A program made the position numbers and the translations under genes. Below, piece after piece: positions 34,722-41,966 of a stretch of 46,635 nt of DNA. Below the pieces are notes generated by a model that saw only the letters and a list, made by a program, of their open reading frames with translations, searched no databases and was not told where the DNA came from. This stretch comes from Alistipes sp. (GTDB taxonomy: Bacteria; Bacteroidota; Bacteroidia; Bacteroidales; Rikenellaceae), in assembly GCA_017483225.1 (NCBI GenBank), contig JAFULF010000036.1, forward strand, positions 1-46,635. Direction: 5' to 3'. The first letter of the stretch is position 1, and each line of letters opens with the position of its first letter.

Positions 34722-35570
34722 ATGTTTATATCCATTCGCTCATTGCTGGCGTGCGCAGATAGTTCGTCTGCGCTGTGGGGTCATCTGCACGACCTGAGTT
34801 TTGTGCGTGGGGAGGATGGCCGCCCCATATTCCGCACGGGCAACTCCGCCGTAATCTTCAAGGTGACGTACCGCAACCAAACGTGGAAGATGAAGTGCTA
34901 CGTGCGCCCCAAGCGTAACCTGCGGGCAATATATCGTGAAAACTTCTTCCCGAAGGAGTTGTGCATCCCCGACATTATGGGTCGCAGGGTCGATGTGGTT
35001 TTGGAACCGTGGGTGGAGGGCGAAACCCTCAACAAGGCCATCGCCACCGCTGTCGCCACGGGCGACCGTACAAGGCTGGCAGAACTCGCCTCGTCATTCG
35101 ATGCTCTGGCTCTGCGTCTGCTCCAAGGGGAGTGGGCACACGGCGACCTGAAACCGGAGAACATCATCGTCAATGAGCAGGGGATCCACCTGATAGACTT
35201 CGATGCCATATATCGCCCCGGCTTCGAGCCGGAGGATTGCAACGAAATAGGCACACTCAACTTTCAACATCCGGCACGTGGCAGGCGCTTCGACAAGAGT
35301 ATCGACGACTACCCGATAGCCCTCATATCCACCGCCCTGCACGCTCTGGCCGTGGAGCCTTCGCTCTACGACCGCTACCCGACGGATGATGCCCTGCTGA
35401 TAGAGCTCCGCTCGGCAGTCGAGGGGTGCGACAAGGCCCTCTCGGAGATTAAGCAGATATTCACGGAGCGAGGTATGACGACCCACTACCGCATAGCACA
35501 GCTGCTCCACTCGGCGGAGGCTCCCCTGAGCGGAGTGCGGGGGCTGCTCAAAAGGGTGTGCCGAAAGTGA
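34722..35570 (+). CDS. Protein-kinase-like protein
   Basis: 282-residue protein with protein-kinase-like motifs: a candidate ATP-binding Lys58 in WKMKCYV, the catalytic loop HGDLKPENIIV (residues 140-150, catalytic Asp142, Asn147) and HLIDFDAIY (DFD at 159-161 in place of DFG). A GTLNFQHPARGRRF segment follows like a P+1 region. An Ile/Val-rich N-lobe is short and no glycine-rich loop is clear; the activity is unproven. No signal or membrane segments. It stands alone after an inverted repeat, with no partner or substrate gene next to it. Confidence 0.75.
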   Translation: MFISIRSLLACADSSSALWGHLHDLSFVRGEDGRPIFRTGNSAVIFKVTYRNQTWKMKCYVRPKRNLRAIYRENFFPKELCIPDIMGRRVDVVLEPWVEGETLNKAIATAVATGDRTRLAELASSFDALALRLLQGEWAHGDLKPENIIVNEQGIHLIDFDAIYRPGFEPEDCNEIGTLNFQHPARGRRFDKSIDDYPIALISTALHALAVEPSLYDRYPTDDALLIELRSAVEGCDKALSEIKQIFTERGMTTHYRIAQLLHSAEAPLSGVRGLLKRVCRK

Positions 35571-35639
35571 GGTTTACGCTAAAAGTTGAACGTGAGAGGA
35601 AAAAATCAGCCTCCAAGGGGTGAAAAAGTGATATTTTTC

Positions 35640-35671
35640 TTGTTTATTACGGATAAAAATGTTTATCTTTG
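35640..35671 (+). promoter_or_regulatory. Promoter of the Phe/Tyr operon
   Basis: TTG at 35640-35642 and TATCTTTG at 35664-35671 are 21 bases apart. It gives a leader of about 180 bases before pheA, which holds the leader peptide and attenuator. Confidence 0.75.
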
Positions 35672-35694
35672 CATAGAGAACAGACAATGAACGT

Positions 35695-35754
35695 ATGATT
35701 TTGAGCAGTAGCAATCAGTTTGGTTATCGATTTTACTTTTACCTCTTTGCATAA
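35695..35754 (+). CDS. Phe/Tyr-rich attenuator leader peptide
   Basis: A 19-codon open frame (MILSSSNQFGYRFYFYLFA) with four Phe and three Tyr, six of them clustered in residues 11-18. It lies after the promoter, and its stop is immediately followed by the antiterminator strand (35757-35766). That is the classical design in which ribosome stalling on scarce Phe-tRNA (or Tyr-tRNA) decides whether the downstream terminator forms. A four-codon frame (M-N-V-stop, 35687-35698) overlaps its start. No Shine-Dalgarno is evident, as usual here. Too short to be seen by standard gene calling. Confidence 0.8.
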   Translation: MILSSSNQFGYRFYFYLFA

Positions 35755-35756
35755 AA

Positions 35757-35847
35757 GCGGCCGAGACCTCATTGCTTACCTCGAAATTACGAAACAGTTA
35801 ATAAGTTGATGAACAATATCTCGGTTGCCTCGCAATCGAGATTTTTT
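35757..35847 (+). promoter_or_regulatory. Transcription attenuator of pheA
   Basis: Terminator: ATCTCGGTTGC (35818-35828) pairs with GCAATCGAGAT (35832-35842; one G-T pair) around the loop CTC, then six T's (35842-35847). Antiterminator: GCGGCCGAGA (35757-35766), directly after the leader stop codon, pairs over 10 bases with TCTCGGTTGC (35819-35828), two of the pairs being G-U. The two structures are mutually exclusive. A ribosome that finishes the leader covers the antiterminator strand and lets the terminator form; one stalled at the Phe/Tyr codons leaves it free. Confidence 0.82.
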
Positions 35848-35857
35848 AATATTAGGA

Positions 35858-36700
35858 ATGAAACGTATAGCCATACAAGGAATATCGGGATGTTTCCACG
35901 AGGAGGCCGCCGAGCGTTACTTCGGCAGCATCATCCCCGTAGAGTGTCGTACATTCGACGATATGTTCGTCGCTATGGAGCGTGACGAGGCAGATGGTGC
36001 CGTCATAGCCATCGAGAACAGCATCTCCGGCGGATTGTTGCAGAACTTCGAGCTGCTGCGCCGCTACCCCTACACCATCAAGGGCGAGCAGTACCTGCGC
36101 ATCAAGCAGAACCTCGTGGCACTGCCCGGACAGAGCATAGAGCAGATTCAGGAGGTACACTCCCACTATATGGCCATCAACCAGACCCGCCAATTCTTCG
36201 GTGCACACCCCCACATCCGCCTCTCCGAGTCGGAGGATACGGCGGCCTCGGCGGCAGAGATTGCCCACAAGCAGTTGTCGGGGGTCGGAGGTATCGCCTC
36301 CGAGTTGGCGGCCCGCAAGTATGGCTTGGAGATTCTGGCGGCAAGCATCGAGACCGACAAGCACAACTACACCCGCTTCCTGATTCTCGACCCGAGCATC
36401 AAGATTGAGGAGGAGTGCATCGACAAGGCTTCGCTCTGCTTCACGCTCGACCACCGCTCCGGGAAACTTGCGCAGGTGCTCTCCGTGCTCTCCTACTACG
36501 ATATGAACCTCACCCGCATACAGTCACTCCCTATCATCGGCAAGGAGTGGCAGTACTTCTTCTACGTGGATTTGCGTTTTGACGACTACGAGCAGTACCG
36601 TCAGGCGATAGCGGCCACACGACCCCTGCTGGGCGAGTTGAAGATTTTGGGCGAATATCCGGCCGCAAAGATGGATTTTGCCGAAACAATAAGTTACTAA
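35858..36700 (+). CDS. pheA: Prephenate dehydratase
   Basis: 280-residue monofunctional prephenate dehydratase, making phenylpyruvate for phenylalanine. The ATG at 35858, right after the attenuator T-run, is chosen over the upstream in-frame ATG at 35825, which lies in the terminator. Catalytic part: GISGCFHEEAAERYF, AIENSISGGLLQNFELL, and the VGGIASELAARKYGLEIL segment. A C-terminal ACT domain (LCFTLDHRSGKLAQVLSVLS, RIQSLPI) follows; the classical ESRP is replaced by IQSLP, so feedback inhibition may differ. Substrate and pathway agree with the following three genes. Confidence 0.94.
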   Translation: MKRIAIQGISGCFHEEAAERYFGSIIPVECRTFDDMFVAMERDEADGAVIAIENSISGGLLQNFELLRRYPYTIKGEQYLRIKQNLVALPGQSIEQIQEVHSHYMAINQTRQFFGAHPHIRLSESEDTAASAAEIAHKQLSGVGGIASELAARKYGLEILAASIETDKHNYTRFLILDPSIKIEEECIDKASLCFTLDHRSGKLAQVLSVLSYYDMNLTRIQSLPIIGKEWQYFFYVDLRFDDYEQYRQAIAATRPLLGELKILGEYPAAKMDFAETISY

Positions 36701-36704
36701 CGAT

Positions 36705-37904
36705 ATGATTATCAAGGCAGCAAAACGAGTAGCAACGGTCGAGGAGTACTACTTCTCCCGCAAACTCGCACAAATAGAGCAGATGAACCTTGCACGAGAG
36801 GAGAAGATTATCAACCTCGGCATCGGTGCACCCGACGGTATGCCTCCGAAGCAGGCCGTCGAGCGGCTGTGCGCCGATGCGATGTGTAGCAATACCCACG
36901 CCTACCAGAGCTACAAGGGCACGCCCGAGCTGCGCAAGGCGTTTGCCGAGTGGTACAGCCGCCACTACGGCGTCACTCTCGACTGGGCATCGGAGATTCA
37001 GCCGCTGATAGGCTCCAAGGAGGGCATCCTGCTGCTCTCGATGGCACTGCTCGACGAGGGCGACAAGGTGTTGGTGCCGAACCCCGGCTACCCGACCTAC
37101 ACCTCCGCCTCAAAGCTCACGGGTGCGGAGATTGTAAACTACCCGCTCCGAGAGGATAATGGCTGGTACCCCGACTTCGAGGCGTTGGAGAAGATGGAGT
37201 TGGAGGGGGTGAAGATTATGTGGGTGAACTACCCCAATATGCCGACCGGCGCACCCGCAACACGTGAGGTGTATCGCCGCCTGATAGAGTTCGGCCGCCG
37301 ACACAACATACTGATAGTGAACGACAACCCGTACAGCTTCGTGCTGAACGACAAGCCGTTGAGCATCCTCGCCGAGGCGGGGGCTATGGAGTGCTGCGCC
37401 GAGCTGAACTCGTTGAGCAAGGCGCACAATATGTCGGGCTGGCGAGTAGGTATGATTGCCGGCGCAAAGGAGCTGATAGAGCTGGTGCTGCGTGTCAAGA
37501 GCAATATGGACTCGGGTATGTTCCGCCCCTTGCAGACGGCCGCTGCCGAGGCCCTCGCCTGCGACAAGGAGTGGTACGAGGAGTTGAATGGCGAGTATGC
37601 CGCCCGCAAGGAGATTGCATCGCAGATTTTCGACCTGCTCGACGTATCCTACAACCCGCAATCGCAGGGGCTCTTCCTCTGGGGACGACTGCCGGAGCCT
37701 CTCATCGAGAGGGCACACAGCATCGACCCCGACAAGTGTGCGGCGGAGGTTATCTCCGACATCATCTTGGAGCAGTGCGGAGTCTTTATCACTCCGGGAT
37801 TTATATTTGGCAGTGCGGGGCGCAACTACCTGCGTATATCGCTGTGCGCCAACAGGGCGACCCTGCAACGTGTCGTCGAGAAGATTAAAACATTGAAACT
37901 ATGA
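36705..37904 (+). CDS. Aminotransferase (aromatic, class I/II)
   Basis: 399-residue PLP-dependent fold-type I aminotransferase. Features are NLGIGAPDGMPPKQAVERL, the YQSYKGTPELRKAFAEWY helix, NPGYPTYTSASKL, NYPNMPTGA and the Schiff-base lysine in SLSKAHNMSGWRVG. Context between pheA and tyrA implies transamination of phenylpyruvate and 4-hydroxyphenylpyruvate to Phe and Tyr; the sequence itself resembles LL-diaminopimelate/aspartate-type enzymes, so specificity is inferred. It starts 5 bases after pheA and its stop overlaps tyrA (ATGA). Confidence 0.9.
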   Translation: MIIKAAKRVATVEEYYFSRKLAQIEQMNLAREEKIINLGIGAPDGMPPKQAVERLCADAMCSNTHAYQSYKGTPELRKAFAEWYSRHYGVTLDWASEIQPLIGSKEGILLLSMALLDEGDKVLVPNPGYPTYTSASKLTGAEIVNYPLREDNGWYPDFEALEKMELEGVKIMWVNYPNMPTGAPATREVYRRLIEFGRRHNILIVNDNPYSFVLNDKPLSILAEAGAMECCAELNSLSKAHNMSGWRVGMIAGAKELIELVLRVKSNMDSGMFRPLQTAAAEALACDKEWYEELNGEYAARKEIASQIFDLLDVSYNPQSQGLFLWGRLPEPLIERAHSIDPDKCAAEVISDIILEQCGVFITPGFIFGSAGRNYLRISLCANRATLQRVVEKIKTLKL

Positions 37905-38743
37905 AGATTGGAGTAATAGGTCTGGGACTCATCGGAGGCTCTATGGCGGTGGATTTGCGCCGCCGAGGCTTCGCCGAGAGCGTGGCAGGCGTGGATAACG
38001 ACCCGCTACACGCCGAGGTGGCTCGCAACATCGGCCTTGTCGATGAGGTGCTGTCGCTCGACGAGTGTTGCTCGACGTGCGACCTTATCATTGTTGCCGT
38101 GCCTGCCGATGCGGCGTGCGGCGTGTTGAGCAGCGTTCTGGACCGCATAGGCGACCACCAGACCGTGATTGACGTGTGTTCCACGAAAGAGGCTATATGC
38201 CGTGTGGCTACGGCACACAGCCGCCGCAGTCGCTACGTGCCGACTCACCCTATGGCGGGTACCGAGTACTCCGGCCCGTGGGCTGCCAAGGAGAATATGT
38301 TCGACGGCAACGCCGTGATTCTGTGCGATATAGAGCACTCGGCCGAGGATGCCGTGGCGGTTGTCGAGCGGCTGTACGACACGCTCAATATGCGCTCGAT
38401 ACATATGCACTCGGCGGCGCACGATGTGCACGTGGCACACGTGTCGCACATATCGCACATCTCCTCCTTCGCTCTGGCCCTGACGGTGCTGGATAAGGAG
38501 CGTGACGAGAAGCATATCTTCGACCTCGCCTCGGGAGGTTTCGCCTCCACAGTGCGTCTGGCAAAGAGTAATAAGGATATGTGGCGGGCAATCTTCACAC
38601 AGAATCAGGAGAACATCCTCACGGTGCTGGATAACTATATCGAGAAGCTGCACCTGTTCCGCACGGCGATAGCCGAGAGCGACAATGAGTCGGTCGAGGG
38701 GCTGATAACGGAGGCAAATAAGATTAAGAGAATATTAAAATAA
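37901..38743 (+). CDS. tyrA: Prephenate dehydrogenase
   Basis: 280-residue NAD(P)-dependent prephenate dehydrogenase, forming 4-hydroxyphenylpyruvate for tyrosine. The Rossmann motif GVIGLGLIGGSMAVDLRR (residues 4-21) is followed by the VPADAACGVLSS, DVCSTKE and THPMAGTEYSGP segments (the conserved catalytic His is in THPM). C-terminal helical dimerisation part with ASGGFASTVRLAKSNKDMW. No ACT domain. Translationally coupled to the aminotransferase by a 4-base overlap. Confidence 0.93.
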   Translation: MKIGVIGLGLIGGSMAVDLRRRGFAESVAGVDNDPLHAEVARNIGLVDEVLSLDECCSTCDLIIVAVPADAACGVLSSVLDRIGDHQTVIDVCSTKEAICRVATAHSRRSRYVPTHPMAGTEYSGPWAAKENMFDGNAVILCDIEHSAEDAVAVVERLYDTLNMRSIHMHSAAHDVHVAHVSHISHISSFALALTVLDKERDEKHIFDLASGGFASTVRLAKSNKDMWRAIFTQNQENILTVLDNYIEKLHLFRTAIAESDNESVEGLITEANKIKRILK

Positions 38744-38755
38744 AACTATACTACT

Positions 38756-39841
38756 ATGGCTAAACAGATGAACATTGTCAATGCGCACGACTGGGACTTC
38801 TTCAATCAGGAGGAGCGCCCCATAATTATCGGAGGCCCATGCAGCGCAGAGAGCGAGGAGCAGGTATTTGCTACGGCAAAGCAACTTAAAGAGAATGGCG
38901 TGAATGTCTTTCGTGCCGGCATTTGGAAACCACGCACCCACCCAAACACCTTCGAGGGTGTAGGCAGCGAGGGTCTGCCGTGGCTGCAACGCATACAGAA
39001 GGAGCTGGGGATGAAGGTCTCCACGGAGGTCGCAGGTGCACGCCATATAGAGGAGGCGTTGAAGGCCGGTGTCGATTTGTTCTGGGTGGGCGCACGTACC
39101 TCGGCAAACCCATTCCTGATGCAGGAGATTGCCGATGCACTCAAAGGCGTGGATATCCCTGTGCTTGTCAAAAACCCCGTAAACCCCGATATAGAGCTGT
39201 GGCTTGGTGCCTTGGAGCGTCTGAATCAGGCGGGACTCACCCGTCTGGGAATCATCCTGCGAGGCTTCACCCCGTTTGAGAAGATGCGCTACCGCAATAA
39301 CCCGCAGTGGCAGCTCTTCATCGACATCCGCCAGCGCTATCCCGATATGCTCGCCATCTGCGACCCAAGCCATATGGCCGGCAAGCGTGAGTATATCGCC
39401 GAGATTTCGCAGAAGGCCCTTGACTTGGGCTTCGACGGCCTGATGATAGAGTCCCACATCTGCCCGGAGGTGGCATTCAGCGATAAGGAGCAGCAGCTCA
39501 CCCCTGTGGATATGAGGGCGATGCTCGACTCGATGGTCGTGCGTCATAGCGGCACCTCCGAGGATGAGAGCCTCAACGATATGCGTATGCTTATCGACGT
39601 GCTCGATGACTCGTTGCTCGACATCCTGCGCCAACGTATGGTCGTGGCACGCAAAATCGGCGAGTATAAGAAGTCGCACAATATCGCCGTGCTCCAACAG
39701 GGCCGTTGGGATAAGATTTTGGAGAAGGTGGTGCGCAAGGCCGATGATGCCGGCCTCGACCGCCACTTTATCGAGGAGGTGTTCAAGGCTATCCACCAAA
39801 CCTCCATCGACTGCCAGACAGAGATTATGCTGCGTGAGTAA
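38756..39841 (+). CDS. Bifunctional DAHP synthase / chorismate mutase
   Basis: 361-residue fusion. Residues about 1-265 are a DAHP synthase of the KDO8P-synthase-like type: IIGGPCSAESEEQVF, FRAGIWKPRTHPNTFEGVG, STEVAGARHIEEAL, AICDPSHMAGKREY. The C-terminal 95 residues are an AroQ-type chorismate mutase (LIDVLDDSLLDILRQRMVVARKIGEYKKSHNI). It supplies chorismate and converts it to prephenate for pheA and tyrA, completing the route from PEP and E4P, except for the shikimate genes elsewhere (aroE is at 12.1 kb). It follows tyrA by 12 bases and ends before a perfect hairpin. Confidence 0.93.
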   Translation: MAKQMNIVNAHDWDFFNQEERPIIIGGPCSAESEEQVFATAKQLKENGVNVFRAGIWKPRTHPNTFEGVGSEGLPWLQRIQKELGMKVSTEVAGARHIEEALKAGVDLFWVGARTSANPFLMQEIADALKGVDIPVLVKNPVNPDIELWLGALERLNQAGLTRLGIILRGFTPFEKMRYRNNPQWQLFIDIRQRYPDMLAICDPSHMAGKREYIAEISQKALDLGFDGLMIESHICPEVAFSDKEQQLTPVDMRAMLDSMVVRHSGTSEDESLNDMRMLIDVLDDSLLDILRQRMVVARKIGEYKKSHNIAVLQQGRWDKILEKVVRKADDAGLDRHFIEEVFKAIHQTSIDCQTEIMLRE

Positions 39842-39864
39842 TCCGCTGCTACACAACTACTAAC

Positions 39865-39901
39865 AGGAGGGCTGCTCGCAAACTTGTCGAGCAGCCCTCC
39901 T
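39865..39901 (+). terminator. Hairpin at the end of the Phe/Tyr operon
   Basis: A perfect 14-pair stem (AGGAGGGCTGCTCG with CGAGCAGCCCTCCT) around CAAACTTGT, followed by GCCATTTTC. The T-run is weak, but position after the last gene supports termination. Confidence 0.75.
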
Positions 39902-39967
39902 GCCATTTTCGACAGAGCCTTCTGAGGGTGTTCGGGCTTGCACACAAACGAAGCCCCAAAAACAAAA

Positions 39968-39990
39968 CAGACGACTTAAAAAGTCGTCTG
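39968..39990 (-). terminator. Short perfect hairpin with T-run on the minus strand
   Basis: CAGACGACTT and AAGTCGTCTG form a 10-pair stem closed by AAA (plus strand). On the minus strand it is followed by TTTTGTTTTT, a terminator signature, but no minus-strand gene ends here. It may be part of the IS debris that begins just to the right. Confidence 0.5.
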
Positions 39991-39998
39991 CTCTGCAC

Positions 39999-40020
39999 TC
40001 TCTTTTTGACCATTAAGCCC
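39999..40020 (-). repeat. 22-base segment repeated at 46494
   Basis: On the minus strand this starts GGGCTTAATGGTCAAAAA and matches 46494-46516 over its whole length except one extra A there. Both copies lie at the edge of an IS remnant, in opposite orientations. Confidence 0.6.
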
Positions 40021-40047
40021 AAATTCTTCAACTCTGTAATCCAGACT

Positions 40048-40209
40048 ATGCAGAACAATTACGGAACGATAGCCAACTTCTTTGAGAACCGCTCAACCAA
40101 CGCCTCGGCAGAGAGTTTTAACGCAAAAGTCAAGGCTTTCAGAAATCAGTTCCGTGGTGTCAGCGACATACCGTTCTTTATATTTAGACTGAAAACTATT
40201 TTTGCATAA
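40048..40209 (+). pseudogene. C-terminal remnant of an ISAon1/ISL3-like transposase
   Basis: The frame encodes NNYGTIANFFENRSTNASAE, then SFNAKVKAFRNQFRGV and a LKTIFA end, the closing part of ISL3/ISAon1-type DDE transposases as I remember them. No upstream part of the gene exists here; homology appears to begin near 40018, beside the repeat at 39999-40020, and the upstream frame to 39928 looks unrelated. It is thus a decayed end of an insertion sequence. A probable terminal inverted repeat follows at 40224. Confidence 0.7.
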
Positions 40210-40223
40210 CTTTTTTAACGCTC

Positions 40224-40240
40224 CACCGACTTTTGCAGGT
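40224..40240 (-). repeat. Probable IS terminal inverted repeat
   Basis: On the minus strand it reads ACCTGCAAAAGTCGGTG, 14 bases after the transposase remnant. Close relatives occur at 44708-44724 (16 of 17 bases) and, weaker, at 46516-46531. Confidence 0.5.
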
Positions 40241-40267
40241 GATCCGGAATTTTACAGTGAGCCCAAA

Positions 40268-40334
40268 GGGCTGCTATCGCCTCCGTCATCGTCACGGCCT
40301 GCCTCGCCCCACCCCACCCCACCCGTCTTCGGAT
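40268..40334 (+). repeat. Dispersed repeat, copy A
   Basis: A C-rich element containing GCTATCGCCTCCGTCATC and, further on, CTGCCTCGCCCCACCCCACC and GTCTTCGGAT. The copy at 46370-46431 is in opposite orientation, about 85% alike with a short deletion in the CCCCACC run. It overlaps no gene that can be supported. Function unknown. Confidence 0.65.
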
Positions 40335-40341
40335 ATGCATA

Positions 40342-40371
40342 CAAAAAAAACCGATATCAATCTGATATCGG
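40342..40371 (-). terminator. Terminator of tRNA-Leu
   Basis: On the minus strand CCGATATCA-GAT-TGATATCGG is followed by eight T's. It lies immediately downstream of the tRNA. Confidence 0.9.
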
Positions 40372-40376
40372 TTTTG

Positions 40377-40463
40377 TGGTGCCCAGGACGAGACTCGAAC
40401 TCACACGACCTAATGGTCACTACCCCCTCAAAGTAGCGTGTCTACCAATTCCACCACCTGGGC
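40377..40463 (-). tRNA. tRNA-Leu (GAG)
   Basis: 87 bases including an encoded CCA (40377-40379). The acceptor stem is GCCCAGG/CCTGGGC, the D-arm carries GGAATTGGTAGAC, a long variable arm marks a type II tRNA and the T-arm has GTTCGAGTC. The anticodon loop UUGAGGG gives anticodon GAG. Confidence 0.93.
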
Positions 40464-40577
40464 AATAAGGTGCTATCTTTCTCAACAGCGGTGCAAAGAT
40501 ATGTAGAATTTTTTATTCACGCAAATAAAATTCATTTTTTTTGTTCTTATCTGTTTCGTCGGGGCAAAATGGCGACG

Positions 40578-40585
40578 TAAATTTG
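40578..40585 (+). promoter_or_regulatory. -7 box of the HAD phosphatase gene
   Basis: TAAATTTG, 73 bases before the start codon. A TTG at 40551-40553 is 24 bases upstream, slightly beyond the ideal distance. Confidence 0.45.
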
Positions 40586-40658
40586 CATTACTCACTTTTT
40601 GTTACTACTTTTGATAAATTTTAACCCGCACGTTACAACGAAACAATATCAGAATACT

Positions 40659-41525
40659 ATGGCACAATTTGACAAGTATCGCTCCATCTACTCCCACGAG
40701 GAACTTATGGCACGTCTGCGCCGCCTGAAACACGTTGCGCTCGATATGGATGGCACAATCTATATGGGTGCGACCCTCTTCCCATACACCAAGCCGTTTT
40801 TGGCCGGCTTGAAGGAGGGCGGCATCCGCTATTCATTCCTGACCAACAACCCTTCGGCAAGCATCGCCGACTACTTGGCGAAGTTGGCCCGTCTGGGCGT
40901 TGAGGCTACGGAGGAGGAGATGTACACCACCGCCTTGGCGACGATTGACTACATCAAGACGCACCACCCACAGGCGAAGCGTCTGTTTATGCTCGGCACC
41001 CCTTCGATGATTTCGGAGTTTGAGAAGGCGGGCTTCGAGTCGGCGACCGATGACGCTGCGGACCGTCCTGACGTGTTGGTGGTAGCCTTTGACAAGACAC
41101 TCGCCTACGACCGTCTGTGCCGTGCGGCGTGGTGGATTTCGCAGGGTGTGCCTTATATCGCCACAAACCCCGACCGAGTATGCCCTACCGACCAGCCTAC
41201 CGTGCTCGTCGATTGCGGCTCGATATGCGCCTGCCTGACCCACGCAACGGGTCGCACGCCGGATATTACGCTCGGAAAGCCGGACCCAAATATGCTCTCC
41301 GGCATCCTCAACCGCTACGGAATGGCTCCTGACGAGGTGGCGATGGTTGGCGACCGCATCTACACCGATATAGAGATGGCTCACAATGCAGGCGCATTCG
41401 GTGTGCTTGTGCTGTCGGGTGAGACCACCTTGGAGATTGCCGATGCAGCACCAAAGCAGCCACACCTGATTTGTGACAGCATAGAGGTCCTCGGACAACT
41501 TATCAGCGAGGCACACAAGGAGTAG
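40659..41525 (+). CDS. HAD-IIA family phosphatase (NagD/PGP-like)
   Basis: 288-residue hydrolase of HAD subfamily IIA. The ATG at 40659 is preferred; the longer frame would begin inside the leader. Motif I is VALDMDGTIYMG, motif II FLTNNPSAS, the C2 cap lies in the middle, motif III LGKPDPNM and motif IV MVGDRIYTDIEMA. Members hydrolyse nucleotide monophosphates, 2-phosphoglycolate or pyridoxal phosphate; the substrate here is unknown. Cytosolic. It is transcribed alone and ends at the hairpin 41557-41585. Confidence 0.9.
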   Translation: MAQFDKYRSIYSHEELMARLRRLKHVALDMDGTIYMGATLFPYTKPFLAGLKEGGIRYSFLTNNPSASIADYLAKLARLGVEATEEEMYTTALATIDYIKTHHPQAKRLFMLGTPSMISEFEKAGFESATDDAADRPDVLVVAFDKTLAYDRLCRAAWWISQGVPYIATNPDRVCPTDQPTVLVDCGSICACLTHATGRTPDITLGKPDPNMLSGILNRYGMAPDEVAMVGDRIYTDIEMAHNAGAFGVLVLSGETTLEIADAAPKQPHLICDSIEVLGQLISEAHKE

Positions 41526-41556
41526 GCGCAACCTGCTCGATGATGAGATATAGCGT

Positions 41557-41585
41557 AAAGAGTTCGGCGCAATGCCGAACTCTTT
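41557..41585 (+). terminator. Terminator of the HAD phosphatase gene
   Basis: AAAGAGTTCGGC and GCCGAACTCTTT form a perfect 12-pair stem closed by GCAAT, followed by an AT-rich tract. Confidence 0.85.
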
Positions 41586-41683
41586 ATATTTTATAGTATG
41601 GTATGGCCCGCTTGCAGGCTACCGCCTTCACCCCATTGCCATCTCGACCTCGCTCCCTCCCTCCCTCGCCTCTGCCATAAAAC

Positions 41684-41712
41684 AAAAAAAAGCGACAGAT
41701 TACTCTGTCGCT
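41684..41712 (-). terminator. Terminator of tRNA-Pro
   Basis: On the minus strand AGCGACAGA-GTAA-TCTGTCGCT continues into a run of T's (eight in all). It lies just downstream of the tRNA. Confidence 0.9.
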
Positions 41713-41726
41713 TGCAATTTACTTTG

Positions 41727-41801
41727 TCGGGGTACCAGGATTCGAACCTGGGACCCTCTGGTCCCAAACCAGATGCGCTAACCGGACTGCGCTACACCCC
41801 G
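41727..41801 (-). tRNA. tRNA-Pro (UGG)
   Basis: 75 bases. The acceptor stem is CGGGGTG/TACCCCG (ending in one G-U), the D-arm has GCGCAGTCCGGTTAGCGC, the T-arm GGTTCGAATCC, and the loop UUUGGGA gives anticodon TGG. No CCA is encoded. Confidence 0.93.
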
Positions 41802-41966
41802 TAGTTGTTTTGCGAGTGCAAAGGTAGGTAAAAAAATCTTATCTGCAAATTTTTTCATAATTTTTGTTGATTTTTTGATGATTTCGACCCCTTGACCCTA
41901 AAAAATGAGGACATTTGAGGGGTTGGCACACCATTTATCAGGCAAAAACACTACCTTTGTATATAT

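Noticed and set aside
39928-40209. 93-codon frame as an intact small gene
   Set aside because: Only its C-terminal part matches a transposase end; the N-terminal part runs through a hairpin and the shared 22-base segment. Treated as an IS remnant.
41609-41680. Possible third copy of the C-rich dispersed repeat beside tRNA-Pro
   Set aside because: Only a loose resemblance (GCTACCGCCTTCACC and a CTCCC-rich part); I could not align it convincingly.
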